From Poriferisodalis sp965116245 (lineage in GTDB: Bacteria; Actinomycetota; Acidimicrobiia; Acidimicrobiales; Poriferisodalaceae): DNA of 64,000 nt. This document shows positions 43,655 to 52,529 of the stretch, in pieces (positions within the stretch are counted from its first letter, which is position 1; the number at the start of each line of letters is the position of its first letter). Location of the stretch: NCBI GenBank assembly GCA_965116245.1, contig OZ220497.1, positions 2,356,001 through 2,420,000 on the forward strand, written 5' to 3'. The position numbers were made by a program, and so were the translations under genes. The notes beneath the pieces were generated by a model, which was not told the origin of the DNA, ran no database searches, and saw only the letters and a program-made list of their open reading frames with translations.

Positions 43655-45214
43655 TCAAGTAGCCGAGCGAGCGGCGAGCAAGGCTTGCGCGGCGGCGAGA
43701 CGTGCTACCGGTACCCGATACGGCGAGCACGACACATAGTCCAAGCCTGCTTGGAGTGCGAAGCTGATACTTAACGGGTCGCCACCGTGTTCGCCGCAGA
43801 TTCCGGCTCGCAATTGTTTATTGGCGCTGCGTCCCCGCGCCAGAGCACTGCTCAGGAGTTCTCCCACACCAGCGTGGTCTAGTGAGACGAACGGATCAAC
43901 ATCCAGCAGACCTGCTTCAACGTATGGCGTTATGACCCGTGTCGCGGTGTCGTCCCTGCTGAATCCGAACACCATCTGGGTCAGATCGTTGGTTCCGAAG
44001 CTCGCAAACGACACGTCAGTCGCAAGCTGATCGGCAATCAGACACGCACGTGGGGTCTCAATCATGGTTCCAATAGGTGGAACGGCGTCAGCGCCTTCAA
44101 CCTCCCAGGTTGAGCGCACAGCACTCACAGCAGCTCTTAGCTCTTGGGCGGTGGCTACAAGCGGCAACATGATCTCCACTTGGGTGTCGCCGCCAGCCGC
44201 GCGCTGCCTGGCTACAGCGCGAGCGAGCGCTTGAACCTGAGCCGCGTAGAGATCGGGGCGAAGCAAGCCGAGTCGTACTCCGCGCACACCCAACATCGGG
44301 TTGTGCTCGCTCCATTCCGCAGCCGTGTCTGGATGCACGCCAGCTAGGAACTCATGCATCGGTGCATCCAACAAGCGGACAACTACAGGCAAGCCGTCCA
44401 TAGCGCGTAGCAGCTCCAGAAAATCCTCTTGCTGAGCTTCAACAAGATCGTCCAAATGCCGGTCATGTCCCCTCAAAATGACGTGCTGGACGATCTCCAG
44501 ACGGTCTGACCTAATAAACATATGTTCTGTACGGCAGAGCCCAATTCCTCGCGCCCCGAGCGATCGAGCTGTCGCGGCACCTCGCGCATCGTCCGCATTC
44601 GCATACACGGTCAGGCGGCCATCAACTATTTGATCGGCCCAGTCAAGCACCTCGGCCATTTCTGTCGTTAGGCCCAAGCCTGGTGCTGGTGCAGAGTTGA
44701 CATGCGCACCCGCTTCACCGTCCGTGGCCCGTTCGCCGAGCATGACTTCACCGGAGGAGCCGTCTATGGAAATTGGCACGCCGTTTGCTATGTGTCTTGT
44801 GCCGACTGTGAAACTGTCTGCGTTGACCCTGACGTCACGGGCGTCGCACACTGCTGGGATGCCCCAGCCGCGAGCGACCACCGCCGCATGGCTTGCCAAG
44901 CCGCCTCGGGCTGTCAGAATTCCTGCCGACAGCCCCATCGCAGCCACATCGGCGGGTGTGGTCTCGGTAGCGACCAAGATGACCTCATTGCCTGCCGATG
45001 CGAGATCCAGAGCGGCTTGTGAGCCAATAGCGGCTAGCCCGGAGGCCGCACCGGGCGACGCCGCCAAACCGGTTGTGAGCAGGGTGCCAGCATCATCTGA
45101 GAATGTCGGGTGCAGTGCAGCGGTGAGATCTTGGCAGCGCAGTTCTGCTACCGCTTGGGTCTGATAGTCGTCAAGTCCCCCCGCTGGACTTGTCGGACCT
45201 GTCGTTCTTGGCAT
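43655..45214 (-). CDS. PEP-utilising enzyme lacking the ATP-grasp domain (PPDK C-terminal half)
   Basis: Product of 519 residues that corresponds to the second half of pyruvate phosphate dikinase. Residues 1-40 match the end of the region before the swivel domain (LTAALHPTF). The phosphohistidine domain follows, with GILTARGGLASHAAVVARGWGIPAVC holding the phosphorylated His, then the PEP/pyruvate TIM barrel (GIGLCRTEHMF, FGTNDLTQM, GICGEHGGDP with the catalytic Cys). The N-terminal nucleotide-binding half is absent, and nothing resembling it lies upstream, where a small rightward gene begins. It could work with a separate ATP-grasp protein or a phosphocarrier, or be a decayed PPDK. The barrel motifs look intact. 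Confidence 0.85.
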   Translation of the reverse strand: MPRTTGPTSPAGGLDDYQTQAVAELRCQDLTAALHPTFSDDAGTLLTTGLAASPGAASGLAAIGSQAALDLASAGNEVILVATETTPADVAAMGLSAGILTARGGLASHAAVVARGWGIPAVCDARDVRVNADSFTVGTRHIANGVPISIDGSSGEVMLGERATDGEAGAHVNSAPAPGLGLTTEMAEVLDWADQIVDGRLTVYANADDARGAATARSLGARGIGLCRTEHMFIRSDRLEIVQHVILRGHDRHLDDLVEAQQEDFLELLRAMDGLPVVVRLLDAPMHEFLAGVHPDTAAEWSEHNPMLGVRGVRLGLLRPDLYAAQVQALARAVARQRAAGGDTQVEIMLPLVATAQELRAAVSAVRSTWEVEGADAVPPIGTMIETPRACLIADQLATDVSFASFGTNDLTQMVFGFSRDDTATRVITPYVEAGLLDVDPFVSLDHAGVGELLSSALARGRSANKQLRAGICGEHGGDPLSISFALQAGLDYVSCSPYRVPVARLAAAQALLAARSAT

Positions 45215-45390
45215 CCCCCAGCCACCCCCTCAGCGCTAGATCATGGGCGGCAAGGGTACTCACGGCATTTCGCGGCTTAGGCGCCCGCGAACCCGCCACC
45301 TATTGCAGTGCCGGATTTGGCCTGCCAAGCGGTGCGCTGGTTAAGTGCATAAGTCAAATGTGGACGGCACCGTGACTTAGGCTCGCGTCT

Positions 45391-45813
45391 ATGCGGTTGC
45401 GTGACACCACTGTGGTTTTCATATGCGTGTTCCTCGGCATCATGGCTCTCGCGTTGCCGATGCCTGTATTTGCCGGTCCTTACCAAGACATCAGAGATGG
45501 CGAAGTTGCGTGGACCTGCCCGGTGCCACTGCTTGGTCTGGCACCACCCGATGTGAGTATCGATGAGGTACGCGAGGAAGTTGAGTTCGCGCGCACACGC
45601 TCCCTCACCTCGGGCCAGTACTACGATCCGCCCTCCAGTCGCCATCCGCTTTGTGGTGGTCTATCTCGCGTCCAAGTCGTGCTCGGTCTGCTGGCTCTGG
45701 CTGGCGCGGCGTGGCGTGGCCGCCAGTGGTGGCGCGCTACAGCCGATGCGCGAGCAGAGAAGCGCTTCAAGCGCCTACACGAGAGCGTCGGGAGTCGTAG
45801 AGGCCTCGGCTGA
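45391..45813 (+). CDS. Uncharacterised exported/membrane protein
   Basis: Product of 140 residues: an N-terminal hydrophobic segment (residues 8-28) that could be a signal anchor or cleaved signal (PVFAGP), a soluble stretch with two Cys (TCPVPLLG and PLCGG), a second hydrophobic span near VQVVLGLLALAGAAW and a basic tail. No family is recognised. It is divergent from the PEP-utilising gene across 176 bp and convergent with recO. Confidence 0.6.
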   Translation: MRLRDTTVVFICVFLGIMALALPMPVFAGPYQDIRDGEVAWTCPVPLLGLAPPDVSIDEVREEVEFARTRSLTSGQYYDPPSSRHPLCGGLSRVQVVLGLLALAGAAWRGRQWWRATADARAEKRFKRLHESVGSRRGLG

Positions 45814-45866
45814 CCCACAAGCACCGAACACTGCGCCGTTCAAAGTGTTGGGCCCGCCAGGAACGC

Positions 45867-46583
45867 TCAGGAAAGCAGATCGGCGCTCCGCAGCCGCCGG
45901 TCCATGTGGTGCTCCCACATGCGCGTCACAATCGCGGCTACTTCGCGTGTCTGCGCGCACGGTGCAACGTCTAGCACCGAGTTCACCCGTCCCTCCAAAA
46001 TGGCACACACCATCTCGAGAGTGCCACCCGAAACCGGACGGCCTCGCTGATGGGTAGCACAAGTAGCACCACCCAAAGCGGCATCAAACCCAACCAGGGG
46101 CCCCTCGTCGCAACCGGCGCCCACAACACACTCCTCCAGCATCGGCGCTGTCCCGTCGTGTGCAAGCAGCCGTAACAAGAACGCGGGCAGGAGCATCGCT
46201 GAGTGGGATCGGTCTAGACGGGCCAACGCTCCTATGAGCATGCGATATGGAACCGGATCTTCCGCGCGGTCATGCACAGACTGATCAACCGCCTCCGCCA
46301 GCGTCATTGCTGTGCCCAGCCGATCTAGATCGGACCGCAGCGCGGGCCAGCGGTCCAGCGTCAATGCGCCAGTGAGGACATCAAGCTCACCTCTTCCCCG
46401 GTAGAACTGCAGGTCCACATGCCGCAAGGGCTCAATATGGCCAGCCAACTTACTTCTAGTCCGTCGGGCGCCCTTGGCTACTGCGCGCACTTTGCCGTGA
46501 CCCGAGGTGATGACTGTGATGATTCGATCTGCCTCACCGAGTTTGGTGGTTCGTAGCACCACTCCTGTATCCCGGTATTGCAT
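45867..46583 (-). CDS. recO: DNA repair protein RecO
   Basis: Mediator of RecFOR recombination that helps RecA load on SSB-coated DNA. The 238-residue product has the N-terminal OB fold (YRDTGVVLRTTKLGEADRIITVIT with GKVRAVAKGARRTRSKLAG) and a helical C-terminal half with zinc ligands C..C..C..H (VGAGCDEGP, GGATCATH). The first Cys is in EECVVG. Length is typical. It lies downstream of uppS on the same strand across a 127-bp gap containing a 15-bp array. Confidence 0.92.
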   Translation of the reverse strand: MQYRDTGVVLRTTKLGEADRIITVITSGHGKVRAVAKGARRTRSKLAGHIEPLRHVDLQFYRGRGELDVLTGALTLDRWPALRSDLDRLGTAMTLAEAVDQSVHDRAEDPVPYRMLIGALARLDRSHSAMLLPAFLLRLLAHDGTAPMLEECVVGAGCDEGPLVGFDAALGGATCATHQRGRPVSGGTLEMVCAILEGRVNSVLDVAPCAQTREVAAIVTRMWEHHMDRRLRSADLLS

Positions 46584-46605
46584 CTGCGGGCATCTCCATT
46601 GGCTT

Positions 46606-46665
46606 GCACTGATTTGGTTGTTACTGATTGGGCGGGCACTGTTTGGGCTGGCACTGTTGGTTGGC
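46606..46665. repeat. 15-bp degenerate tandem repeat between uppS and recO
   Basis: Four 15-bp units (GCACTGTTTGGGCTG-like) in succession, just upstream of recO. Units differ at three to five positions. Confidence 0.8.
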
Positions 46666-46710
46666 AGCGTCGTCTCTAGATACGCGTCGCCATATAGGTG
46701 TCGTATGCAC

Positions 46711-47433
46711 TCAGCGGTTCAAGCCACCGAACCGCCGATCTCGGGACTGATATGCGCAGATGGCCTCAAACAGATCAGCTCGCCGAAAATCCGGCCAGAG
46801 CGTTTCGGTAAACACCAACTCGCTGTAGGCCATCTGCCAGAGTAGGAAGTTTGACAGCCGGTTCTCCCCTGAGGTGCGGATCATCAGGTCAACTTCGGGC
46901 ATCTCAGCGTCGTACAGGTGACTCGCGATTGCCTTCTCGTCAATTTGGTCGGCTGGCACACCGGCACGAATCAAGCTGGCCGCAGCATCCACTATCTCGG
47001 CTCTCCCCCCGTAGTTGAACGCCACGGTGAACGTCAGGCCGGTGTTGGCCGCTGTGAGTGCAACTGTTTCGTCTATGCGCGACCGGACACGACGTGGAAT
47101 GCGAGCGTCGGGGCGTCCGACGAAACGAATCCGCACGTTCTGTTTGTGCAGTTCTTGACTACGCCGCACCAGTAACGATTCGTTGAAGCCCATAAGAAAA
47201 CGCACCTCTGCGGGCGGTCGACGCCAGTTCTCGGTGCTAAATGCATACACCGTTAGCCAGCGCAGACCGATCTCGGCCGCTCCCTCAACCGTGTCCACCA
47301 AGGCCTCCTCACCGGCGGTGTGACCTTCGGTGCGTGGTAGTCCCCGCGCTTGTGCCCAACGTCCATTTCCGTCCATTACGCAGGCCACGTGAGTCGGCAG
47401 GCACGACAAGTCAATACCCGTAGCACGGTTCAC
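46711..47433 (-). CDS. uppS: Isoprenyl (undecaprenyl/decaprenyl) diphosphate synthase
   Basis: cis-Prenyltransferase that builds the C50-C55 lipid carrier for cell-wall synthesis. The 240-residue product has the catalytic block VMDGNGRWAQARGLPRTEGH, VYAFSTENW, and the substrate-binding end RTSGENRLSNFLLWQMAYSELVF. A GTG start is used. It is divergent from the dinG-type helicase across 114 bp, and lies upstream of recO as in many actinomycetes. Confidence 0.95.
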   Translation of the reverse strand: MNRATGIDLSCLPTHVACVMDGNGRWAQARGLPRTEGHTAGEEALVDTVEGAAEIGLRWLTVYAFSTENWRRPPAEVRFLMGFNESLLVRRSQELHKQNVRIRFVGRPDARIPRRVRSRIDETVALTAANTGLTFTVAFNYGGRAEIVDAAASLIRAGVPADQIDEKAIASHLYDAEMPEVDLMIRTSGENRLSNFLLWQMAYSELVFTETLWPDFRRADLFEAICAYQSRDRRFGGLNR

Positions 47434-47547
47434 ACTGAGAAGCGTAGAACGAAGGCCACTGAGCGCCGATACGTTGCTAGTGCAAAGTCACTCACGGCAA
47501 GTGTCGGCGCTTCTCCTACGGTTAGCTCGATCAACTGAAGGGCGCCC

Positions 47548-49506
47548 ATGTCGTACGAAGAACCTCTCGACGAGCCCTGGGAGTTGACTCCTGCGGTGGT
47601 TGACGACGTCGCATCAGCGCTCGACGAAGTCATCGCAACGTTTCCAGGTGGCGGTGAACGGCGCGAAGGCCAAGCCGAAATGGCACATGCGGTGCATGAG
47701 ACGATCGTCGGCGAGGGCACGCTGGTGTGTCAAGCAGGCACAGGTGTAGGCAAATCGCTTGCCTACTTGGTACCCGCAGTACTGGCCGCTATCGCCGGCA
47801 AACGAGTGGTGATCGCCACCGCCACCTTGGCATTGCAGGATCAACTCATACGCAAAGATCTTCCGCTCGTCACCGCTGCCATGTCCGAACCGCCCGAGGG
47901 TCCGCCAAGATGGGGTCGGCTGCGATGGGAAGTCCTAAAGGGGCGCAGCAACTACCTATGTCGTCACCGCTTCGCGGAGCACGCGCAGCAGCAGTTCGAC
48001 ATCGACAACGGTCTTGGCACGCTCGCCGAACATGCGCGGCAACACCAACTCGCCGAGATCGCGCACTGGATGGCTCATACGCGCACTGGCGACCGATCGG
48101 AACTCGCAGTCGCACCCGATGAACGCGTGTGGTCGTCTGTTTCGGTGAGCAGCGCCGAGTGCATTGGTGCCGAGCGATGCCCGCAAGGTCACCAGTGCTT
48201 CGCTGAGGAGGCACGAGAACGTTCGGCCAGAGCTTCCATCGTGGTGACCAACCAGCATCTCTATTGCATCGATCTTCTGAGCGACAGCTATCTGTTTGGG
48301 CCACACGATGTGATCGTGTTTGATGAGGCGCACCAGCTTGAATCGGTCGTAACTCAAGCGGCAGGTTTCGAAGTCACACCCGCCAGCTTTGAACGTCTGG
48401 CAACTGAAGCACGCATTGTGGGTGCGAGCGCAGCAGTGGCCGACGCGGTCGAATCCACATCGAGCCGTCTGGCCAGCGAACTGTCCTCAATGCGCGACAG
48501 TCGCTTGGGGGCCATCACCGGTGACTTGGCGACCATGTTTGAGGCCGCTGACGGCAGAGTCGAGGCACTCTCGGCGGACCTGCGCCAACCTGTCGCGGAC
48601 GAGTCCCTCGGCTTGGAGCGCCAACGTGTCGCGCGTTTGGCGCTGGAGTTGCTGACGGCGTTACGGACTGCGTTGGATCCGCCAACGCAGAGCGTAATAT
48701 TGGTTGACGGCCGCGGTCGGCTGCGCGTGACCCCGCTGGACCTGGGCGAGCTGCTAGCCAGCCGGTTGTGGGGTCAGCGAGCGTGTGTGCTCACTAGCGC
48801 CACGCTGGGCCGCCACTTTGTTGAGCGGCTTGGAGTTCCGACCGCTGACCACGCGTACCTGTCGGTGGATAGCCCTTTCAACTATCGCGCCAACTCGTTG
48901 CTCTACTGCGCCCGGCATCTGCCTGCACCCAACCATGACTCTTATCGAGCCGCTGCTATCGACGAGCTGACGGCATTGATCTTGGCCATCGACGGTCGCA
49001 CGCTCGCATTGTTCACGAGTTGGCGTGCCTTGAACGAAACTGCAGATGCGCTTGATGAACGCCTTGAGGGCATCCGCGTGCTGCGTCAAGGCGGTGAACT
49101 CACCAACGCGGCGTTATTGGACGCGCTCGCAGACGATCCGGTGACTGTGGTCTGCGGCACCATGAGCTTCTGGCAAGGCATAGATGTAGCCGGACCGGCG
49201 CTGTCTCTGCTCGCTATTGATCGCCTTCCCTTTGCTCGCCCTAACGAACCGCTCACGGCGGCTCGACGCGAAGCAGCAGGAGACAACGCCTTTATGACCT
49301 TTGATGTGCCGAATGCGGCGGACATGCTGGCCCAGGGCGTAGGACGACTGATTCGCACGGCCAACGACCGGGGGGTAGTGGCGGTGCTGGACTCCCGATT
49401 GGCCACGGCCCGCTATCGGTCGAGCTTGCTAGATCCGTTACCACCCATGCGCCGCAGTGTGGATCAAGCTGAAGTACTTGAATTCCTCCGCTCACTGAGG
49501 CCATAG
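47548..49506 (+). CDS. DinG-family ATP-dependent DNA helicase
   Basis: XPD/DinG-type superfamily 2 helicase of 652 residues. Walker A is AGTGVGKSLAY, the Walker B DEAH box is VFDEAHQLE, and a four-cysteine iron-sulfur pattern is visible (NYLCRH, then CIGAERCPQGHQC). Helicase motifs near the C-terminus include GTMSFWQGIDVAG and QGVGRLIRT. It unwinds damaged or structured DNA 5'-3'. It runs against the surrounding leftward housekeeping genes and is convergent with era. No SOS box was noticed upstream. Confidence 0.92.
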   Translation: MSYEEPLDEPWELTPAVVDDVASALDEVIATFPGGGERREGQAEMAHAVHETIVGEGTLVCQAGTGVGKSLAYLVPAVLAAIAGKRVVIATATLALQDQLIRKDLPLVTAAMSEPPEGPPRWGRLRWEVLKGRSNYLCRHRFAEHAQQQFDIDNGLGTLAEHARQHQLAEIAHWMAHTRTGDRSELAVAPDERVWSSVSVSSAECIGAERCPQGHQCFAEEARERSARASIVVTNQHLYCIDLLSDSYLFGPHDVIVFDEAHQLESVVTQAAGFEVTPASFERLATEARIVGASAAVADAVESTSSRLASELSSMRDSRLGAITGDLATMFEAADGRVEALSADLRQPVADESLGLERQRVARLALELLTALRTALDPPTQSVILVDGRGRLRVTPLDLGELLASRLWGQRACVLTSATLGRHFVERLGVPTADHAYLSVDSPFNYRANSLLYCARHLPAPNHDSYRAAAIDELTALILAIDGRTLALFTSWRALNETADALDERLEGIRVLRQGGELTNAALLDALADDPVTVVCGTMSFWQGIDVAGPALSLLAIDRLPFARPNEPLTAARREAAGDNAFMTFDVPNAADMLAQGVGRLIRTANDRGVVAVLDSRLATARYRSSLLDPLPPMRRSVDQAEVLEFLRSLRP

Positions 49507-49523
49507 CTCGCACCTCAGCGCTG

Positions 49524-50405
49524 TCAATCACACGGTGCTGAGGGCGCCTGTGGTGCGAGCATTCGGGCTACCGCATCGGGGGTGCGTTGCCAATCGGGTT
49601 CAACGCGCACGCGAAGTTCCAAAAAGATGCCATCCAGACCCAACTCGCGCCGAGCTGCCGTGCCGACTTCGCGCAGCATCTTTCCGCCACGACCGATGAC
49701 GATGCCCTTCTGAGAAGGTCGTTCCACAGCAATGTCGCAGCGGATGCGATCAACCTCCCATTCAGTTACCCGAACGGCGATGCTGTAAGGCAGTTCGTCG
49801 CCCAGCCGCCTCAACAACTGCTCGCGCACTGCTTCGCAGACACGCCAGGCGGCGGGCAAGTCAGTGACGCTCTCGTTAGGAAAGTAGGCGGGACCTTCAT
49901 CGAAGCCGCTGGCCAGGTGCCCGATCAAGGCGTCGGTACCGTCGCCGGTCACTCCTGAGACTGGGAAGTAGGCGTCAGCATTGAACTCCGCGGCAGCCCC
50001 GAGCTGAGACAGCACTTGGGACCTTGAGGCCCGATCACATTTGGTCACCGCTACGACAGTAGAGACATGACTTGGCAGCGACTGCCAGATATGGCGATCA
50101 CCGGGGCCTAGCGGTGCGGTGGCGTCTAGCACCATGCAGATCACATCCGATGACTCCAGCTCAGTCATCGCTGTCCGGGCGGTCTCGTTTAGTTGCTTGC
50201 CTAGAGAGGTGACTGGCTTGGCGATGCCCGGTGTGTCCACGAAGACGATCTGCGCATCCGGCAGATGTCGCACTCCGGCAACGCGCAGCCGAGTGGTCTG
50301 CGGTTTGTCAGAGGTAATGCTCACTTTTGCGCCGACAAGGCAGTTCATCAGCGTTGACTTGCCAGCGTTCGGACGACCGGCCAGAGCCACAAATCCGGAG
50401 CGCAT
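49524..50405 (-). CDS. era: GTPase Era
   Basis: Ribosome-assembly GTPase that binds 16S rRNA 3' end. The 293-residue product has G1 GRPNAGKST, G2 region KPQTTR, G3 DTPG, G4 TKCD and a C-terminal KH domain with GIVIGRGGKMLREVG. The ATG at 50405 with GGGA upstream fits the family; the frame is open further but runs into the CNNM gene. It lies 22 bp after that gene in the classical phoH-ybeY-CNNM-era order. Confidence 0.95.
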   Translation of the reverse strand: MRSGFVALAGRPNAGKSTLMNCLVGAKVSITSDKPQTTRLRVAGVRHLPDAQIVFVDTPGIAKPVTSLGKQLNETARTAMTELESSDVICMVLDATAPLGPGDRHIWQSLPSHVSTVVAVTKCDRASRSQVLSQLGAAAEFNADAYFPVSGVTGDGTDALIGHLASGFDEGPAYFPNESVTDLPAAWRVCEAVREQLLRRLGDELPYSIAVRVTEWEVDRIRCDIAVERPSQKGIVIGRGGKMLREVGTAARRELGLDGIFLELRVRVEPDWQRTPDAVARMLAPQAPSAPCD

Positions 50406-50427
50406 GATCGTTCCCAGATCAGCCCGA

Positions 50428-51888
50428 CTAGTTGGCACTCGCGGAGTCAGCATTTTGCGCGTCCAAGTGAACGTCAGCCGAAGCGGTGGCATCTGGATCG
50501 CGTACCCGTCGAGCTCTGACGCGGTTGATACGTCGACCCTCAACCTCTACGGCCGACAAGCACCAGCCGTTAACTTCGGTGGTCTCGCCTCTTTCGGGCA
50601 CATGACCCATGCGGTCGAGCACTAGGCCGCCAACCGTGTCCCATTTGCCTTCTGGCAGGCGAAGCTCTAACACCTCAGCCAGCCTCGAGGCTGGCAGCCG
50701 GCCGGAGAACTCAAACGTGGCGTCGCCTACGACCTGGACCAACGCCTCATCAGCGTCGTACTCGTCGGCTATTTCTCCGACTAGTTCTTCAATGATGTCT
50801 TCAAGCGTGACCAGCCCTGCCACGCCGCCGTACTCATCCACAGCGATGGCCAGGTGTGACTTTGTTTCCTGCATCTCGCGCATCAAGTCACTGACTCGCT
50901 TCGTTTCGGGCACAAAAGTCGCCTGACGCATCGCCTGTGCACATGTGTCTGGATTGTCCGATGCAGAATCATCTGACGCTGGATTGTCTGATGCTGAATC
51001 GGCTGCCCCTGAATTAGCCGCCCCAGGATTACATGATTGGGTGCCGCGCAGGTAGGCCGCGATCAGGTCCTTCGCCAACACGATTCCCTGAACGTCGTCA
51101 ACACTCGCTGCAGTAACGGGCATACGGGTGTAGCCAGACTCGATGACTCGCTCCAGAGCGTCGGCGACGCTGTCTTGCGCGCTGACGGTGACCATGTCGG
51201 GACGCGGCACCATCACCTCTCGCACAATGGTGTCACCTAATTCCATGATCTGACCAATCAGTTCCGCCTCACTGTCCTCAATCAGGCGGGCTTGCGCCGC
51301 AGCCGAGGCCAACGCCACCAACTCATCTTCGGTGACCTCTTCGTCCTGGCCTTGCACTGCAGCGGGCCCCACTGCACGTGCAGGCAGTGCTAACAGCCGC
51401 GCAATCCAGGCCAGTGGCCCGCGACCGCTCAGTACACGAGCTACCGGTGCGAGCACTTGTGCCATGCGATCGTTGGCTTCGACTCCCCAACGCCTAGGCA
51501 TGGCCTCGGTCACCCCGAATAGCACCAAAGCAGTCACCGCAATGGCCGCAATGATCCCTGTGGCCCCGGTACGGCTCGCTGTAACCCATGTAACGCCAGC
51601 CACAAGAGTCACCTGAGCCAGCACTCGCAACAAAGACACGGGGCCCAATACGACCTCGCGGTTCATCACAAGCTGTTCTAGCGAAGCCTTCGATCTTGCA
51701 GTGGAGGTCTCCACATCGCGATCACGATGTGGACGTTCCCCGTTTGAGCCTGCTTCATCCAGTCCGGATGCCCGTGCTCGCCCCAGGCGCACAAACGTCG
51801 TCTCCACCAAGCGCAAGAACATGGCGGCTGCTAGCAGCAGCGCAGCCGCGACGGCACCCAAGACCCAGTTCACGAATGGCTCCACCAT
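50428..51888 (-). CDS. CNNM/HlyC-CorC family membrane protein with CBS pair
   Basis: Putative divalent-cation (Mg2+/Co2+) transporter or regulator, 486 residues. Order: N-terminal DUF21-like transmembrane domain with about four spans, an acidic linker, a CBS-domain pair (IVREVMVPRPDMVTVSA, GYTRMPV, HLAIAVDEYGGVAGLVTLEDIIEELVGEI) and the CorC_HlyC C-terminal domain. Between the two CBS halves (about residues 288-313) is an Ala/Ser/Asn/Asp-rich insert encoded by a 15-bp tandem repeat, likely a surface loop. It overlaps ybeY by 19 nt. Confidence 0.92.
   Translation of the reverse strand: MVEPFVNWVLGAVAAALLLAAAMFLRLVETTFVRLGRARASGLDEAGSNGERPHRDRDVETSTARSKASLEQLVMNREVVLGPVSLLRVLAQVTLVAGVTWVTASRTGATGIIAAIAVTALVLFGVTEAMPRRWGVEANDRMAQVLAPVARVLSGRGPLAWIARLLALPARAVGPAAVQGQDEEVTEDELVALASAAAQARLIEDSEAELIGQIMELGDTIVREVMVPRPDMVTVSAQDSVADALERVIESGYTRMPVTAASVDDVQGIVLAKDLIAAYLRGTQSCNPGAANSGAADSASDNPASDDSASDNPDTCAQAMRQATFVPETKRVSDLMREMQETKSHLAIAVDEYGGVAGLVTLEDIIEELVGEIADEYDADEALVQVVGDATFEFSGRLPASRLAEVLELRLPEGKWDTVGGLVLDRMGHVPERGETTEVNGWCLSAVEVEGRRINRVRARRVRDPDATASADVHLDAQNADSASAN
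50951..51025. repeat. 15-bp in-frame repeat inside the CNNM gene
   Basis: Five 15-bp units (GGATTGTCTGATGCT-like) encode degenerate pentapeptides such as SDNPA and SADSA in the loop between CBS halves. Period and position preserve frame. Confidence 0.85.
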
Positions 51889-52529
51889 CGGCGAAGGTGC
51901 TCGGCTTCACGAGCAGTCATGGCAGCGGCCTCGTCAGGTTGCGCGTGATCCATGCCCATCAAGTGCAGTAGTCCATGAACGACCAGCAGATCAATCTCCG
52001 CTGTGACACTGCCGTCGTGACCCCAGTGGGTTGCCCTCTCGCTGGCAGCATCGTCGCTGGCAGCCCTGTCGCTGGCAACATTTTGGGCCGCAACCGCTGG
52101 ACAGACAACAATGTCGCCCACCAACACAATGTCAGGGCGCGTGCGGCGATCCGGTCGCGCACTAGCCATCGCTGTGTGTGGCGTCGTGCAGTCAACTGCT
52201 GAGCGATCAAGTGTTAGATCATCCGATGTCCACCGGCTGGGCACTAGATCCAGCGGGAATGCAAGCACGTCGGTCGGTTCGGTGTAGCCCATGTGGACTG
52301 CGTTCAACTCTGCCATCTCTGCACTGGCCACAAAGGTCACCGCGGTCTGCGAGCCCTCGGGCACCCCTTCCGCCTCGAGCACCTGTTGTACCAAGGCGCA
52401 ATAGCGGCCGGGATCTAGCCGTACATCGTTTTGGTGATCGATGACCAGTACTTCGTGTGCGCGCAGGTTCGCCTCACTTCCGTCCGCCGTTGCGCCTTCG
52501 AAGCGGTGATCGATGTCTGACAGAGTCAC
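51870..52529 (-). CDS. ybeY: Endoribonuclease YbeY
   Basis: Zinc-dependent endoribonuclease for 16S rRNA maturation. The 219-residue product holds the metal motif HGLLHLMGMDH near the C-terminus and the TDVLAFPLD block. It is longer than the usual 150-180 residues because of an insertion before the motif: one part (residues ~95-125) is Thr/Arg-rich, and one (near 150-163) is an Ala/Ser/Asp stretch coded by a 15-bp repeat. Start overlaps the phoH stop by 4 nt. Confidence 0.92.
   Translation of the reverse strand: MTLSDIDHRFEGATADGSEANLRAHEVLVIDHQNDVRLDPGRYCALVQQVLEAEGVPEGSQTAVTFVASAEMAELNAVHMGYTEPTDVLAFPLDLVPSRWTSDDLTLDRSAVDCTTPHTAMASARPDRRTRPDIVLVGDIVVCPAVAAQNVASDRAASDDAASERATHWGHDGSVTAEIDLLVVHGLLHLMGMDHAQPDEAAAMTAREAEHLRRWWSHS
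52041..52085. repeat. 15-bp in-frame repeat inside ybeY
   Basis: Three 15-bp units (GCTGGCAGC... type) encode repeats of the ASDxA pentapeptide in an insertion ahead of the YbeY metal motif. Confidence 0.85.

Noticed and set aside
50405..50543. Longer Era with 46 extra N-terminal residues
   Set aside because: The extension overlaps the CNNM coding end and has no counterpart in Era; the ATG at 50405 fits the family start.
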